A DNA stretch of 64,000 nt from positions 1 to 64,000 of the forward strand of contig NZ_CAIWTY010000034.1 in NCBI RefSeq assembly GCF_903915725.1, read 5' to 3'. The stretch comes from an uncultured Rhodopila sp. (GTDB taxonomy: Bacteria; Pseudomonadota; Alphaproteobacteria; Acetobacterales; Acetobacteraceae). How positions within the stretch are numbered: the first letter of the stretch is position 1; every line of letters starts with the position of its first letter. The translations under genes were made by a program, and so were the position numbers. This document shows positions 63,745 through 64,000 of this stretch, piece by piece. The notes beneath the pieces were generated by a model. That model was not told the origin of the DNA and ran no database searches. It saw nothing but the letters and a program-made list of their open reading frames with translations.

Positions 63745-63855
63745 ATTGAATCTTCCCTCGGGGTTGCCTAAGTCCCGCTTTGGATGAGGGCGTCGGATAC
63801 GCTAGTTACCCGAGATCATCCACCGAAAGGCTCACCTAACGGTGGGCCTTTTTTG
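63745..63855 (+). ncRNA. Putative small regulatory RNA
   Basis: About 110 nt without a coding frame but with nested pairing. CTCGGG (63757-63762) pairs with CCCGAG (63809-63814) and encloses CCC/GGG and GCGT/ACGC hairpins. The unit ends in a strong intrinsic terminator. No Rfam family is recognised by eye; it is not tmRNA, SRP RNA or RNase P RNA. Ends are approximate, and a long leader of a gene beyond the window is an alternative reading. Confidence 0.45.
63826..63854 (+). terminator. Intrinsic terminator
   Basis: AAAGGCTCACC (63826-63836) pairs with GGTGGGCCTTT (63841-63851) through one U-G wobble, with a TAAC tetraloop and a run of six T (63849-63854). It is the best intrinsic terminator in the window. 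It ends the putative small RNA on the plus strand. Confidence 0.85.
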
Positions 63856-64000
63856 TTACGGGCTTCTGGCTGTCCCTCTTGGGAATGACAGAGAACAGTT
63901 CGGCGCGTGGTTTCCTCTGGGTGCATTCGAAAATCGCCCGGTCATGCACGGTGTTGCCGTATCCGTCCGGCCGTGCCGGTTCTCCATGGCGGTCATTTTC
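63836..64000 (-). CDS. Possible partial ORF at the right edge
   Basis: On the minus strand a frame is open from the window edge to a TAG at 63836-63838. It reads ENDRHGEPARPDGYGNTVHD, then RAIFECTQRKPRAELFSVIP, and ends VTKKAHR. The composition is protein-like and basic, but only about 54 codons are present and the end lies inside the terminator hairpin. I recognise no family. Confidence 0.2.
   Translation of the reverse strand, partial: ENDRHGEPARPDGYGNTVHDRAIFECTQRKPRAELFSVIPKRDSQKPVTKKAHR

Overview
The window looks like a chromosome segment of a purple phototrophic alphaproteobacterium. GC is high and the codon third positions are G/C-rich. hisS-prfA-prmC, rpmB, mnmE and trxB-LysR all read as alphaproteobacterial. 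bchE and bchJ show that bacteriochlorophyll is made. The mix is compatible with a phototrophic member of the Rhodospirillales/Acetobacteraceae, but the genus is inference from gene content only.

Layout. 1-9.7 kb: a decayed small gene, then hisS-prfA, a class I methyltransferase of different base composition inserted before prmC, a DUF4167 protein, a NUDIX hydrolase, an Atm1-type ABC exporter and rpmB. 9.7-15 kb: a disulfide oxidoreductase and a TVP38 membrane protein separated by a MITE-like inverted repeat, then trxB and a LysR regulator. 15-18.5 kb: a large hybrid histidine kinase with four PAS domains. 18.7-24 kb: a glycosyltransferase, GH5 glycosidase and PLP decarboxylase operon, with a GT39-like membrane glycosyltransferase diverging from it. 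24.3-44.3 kb: an essentially complete exosortase A (XrtA/PEP-CTERM type) exopolysaccharide locus. A minus-strand operon carries export lipoprotein, chain-length protein, tyrosine kinase, TIGR03016 outer-membrane protein, ATPase, deacetylase, FemAB protein and exosortase. A plus-strand block carries the priming glycosyltransferase, the PrsK/PrsR two-component system, PrsT and a GT4 enzyme. A tRNA-like element lies between the two blocks. 44.8-50.2 kb: acetate uptake (DUF485-ActP, a cNMP/CBS/DUF294 signalling protein, a DnaQ-like exonuclease and the convergent SatP). 50.4-56.1 kb: a cNMP-patatin lipase, a nitrilase-like protein lacking its catalytic cysteine, glutaminase and mnmE. 56.2-60 kb: bchE-bchJ, two coupled small membrane proteins and a DUF169 protein. 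60-63.6 kb: a coiled-coil protein, sterol desaturase, YncE-like beta-propeller and O-antigen ligase. 63.7-63.9 kb: a probable small RNA ending in a good intrinsic terminator.

How the parts connect. FNR/FixK-type boxes precede bchE and satP, with a weaker one before the DUF485-actP operon, suggesting oxygen control of bacteriochlorophyll synthesis and acetate uptake. The XrtA locus has its own kinase, sigma-54 activator and TPR protein, but no PEP-CTERM substrate is visible here. A dispersed hairpin repeat family occurs five times, twice inside open reading frames. Most confident: housekeeping genes, the XrtA locus, actP, bchE and bchJ. Least certain: start codons of several ORFs, the tRNA-like element's function, and the small RNA.
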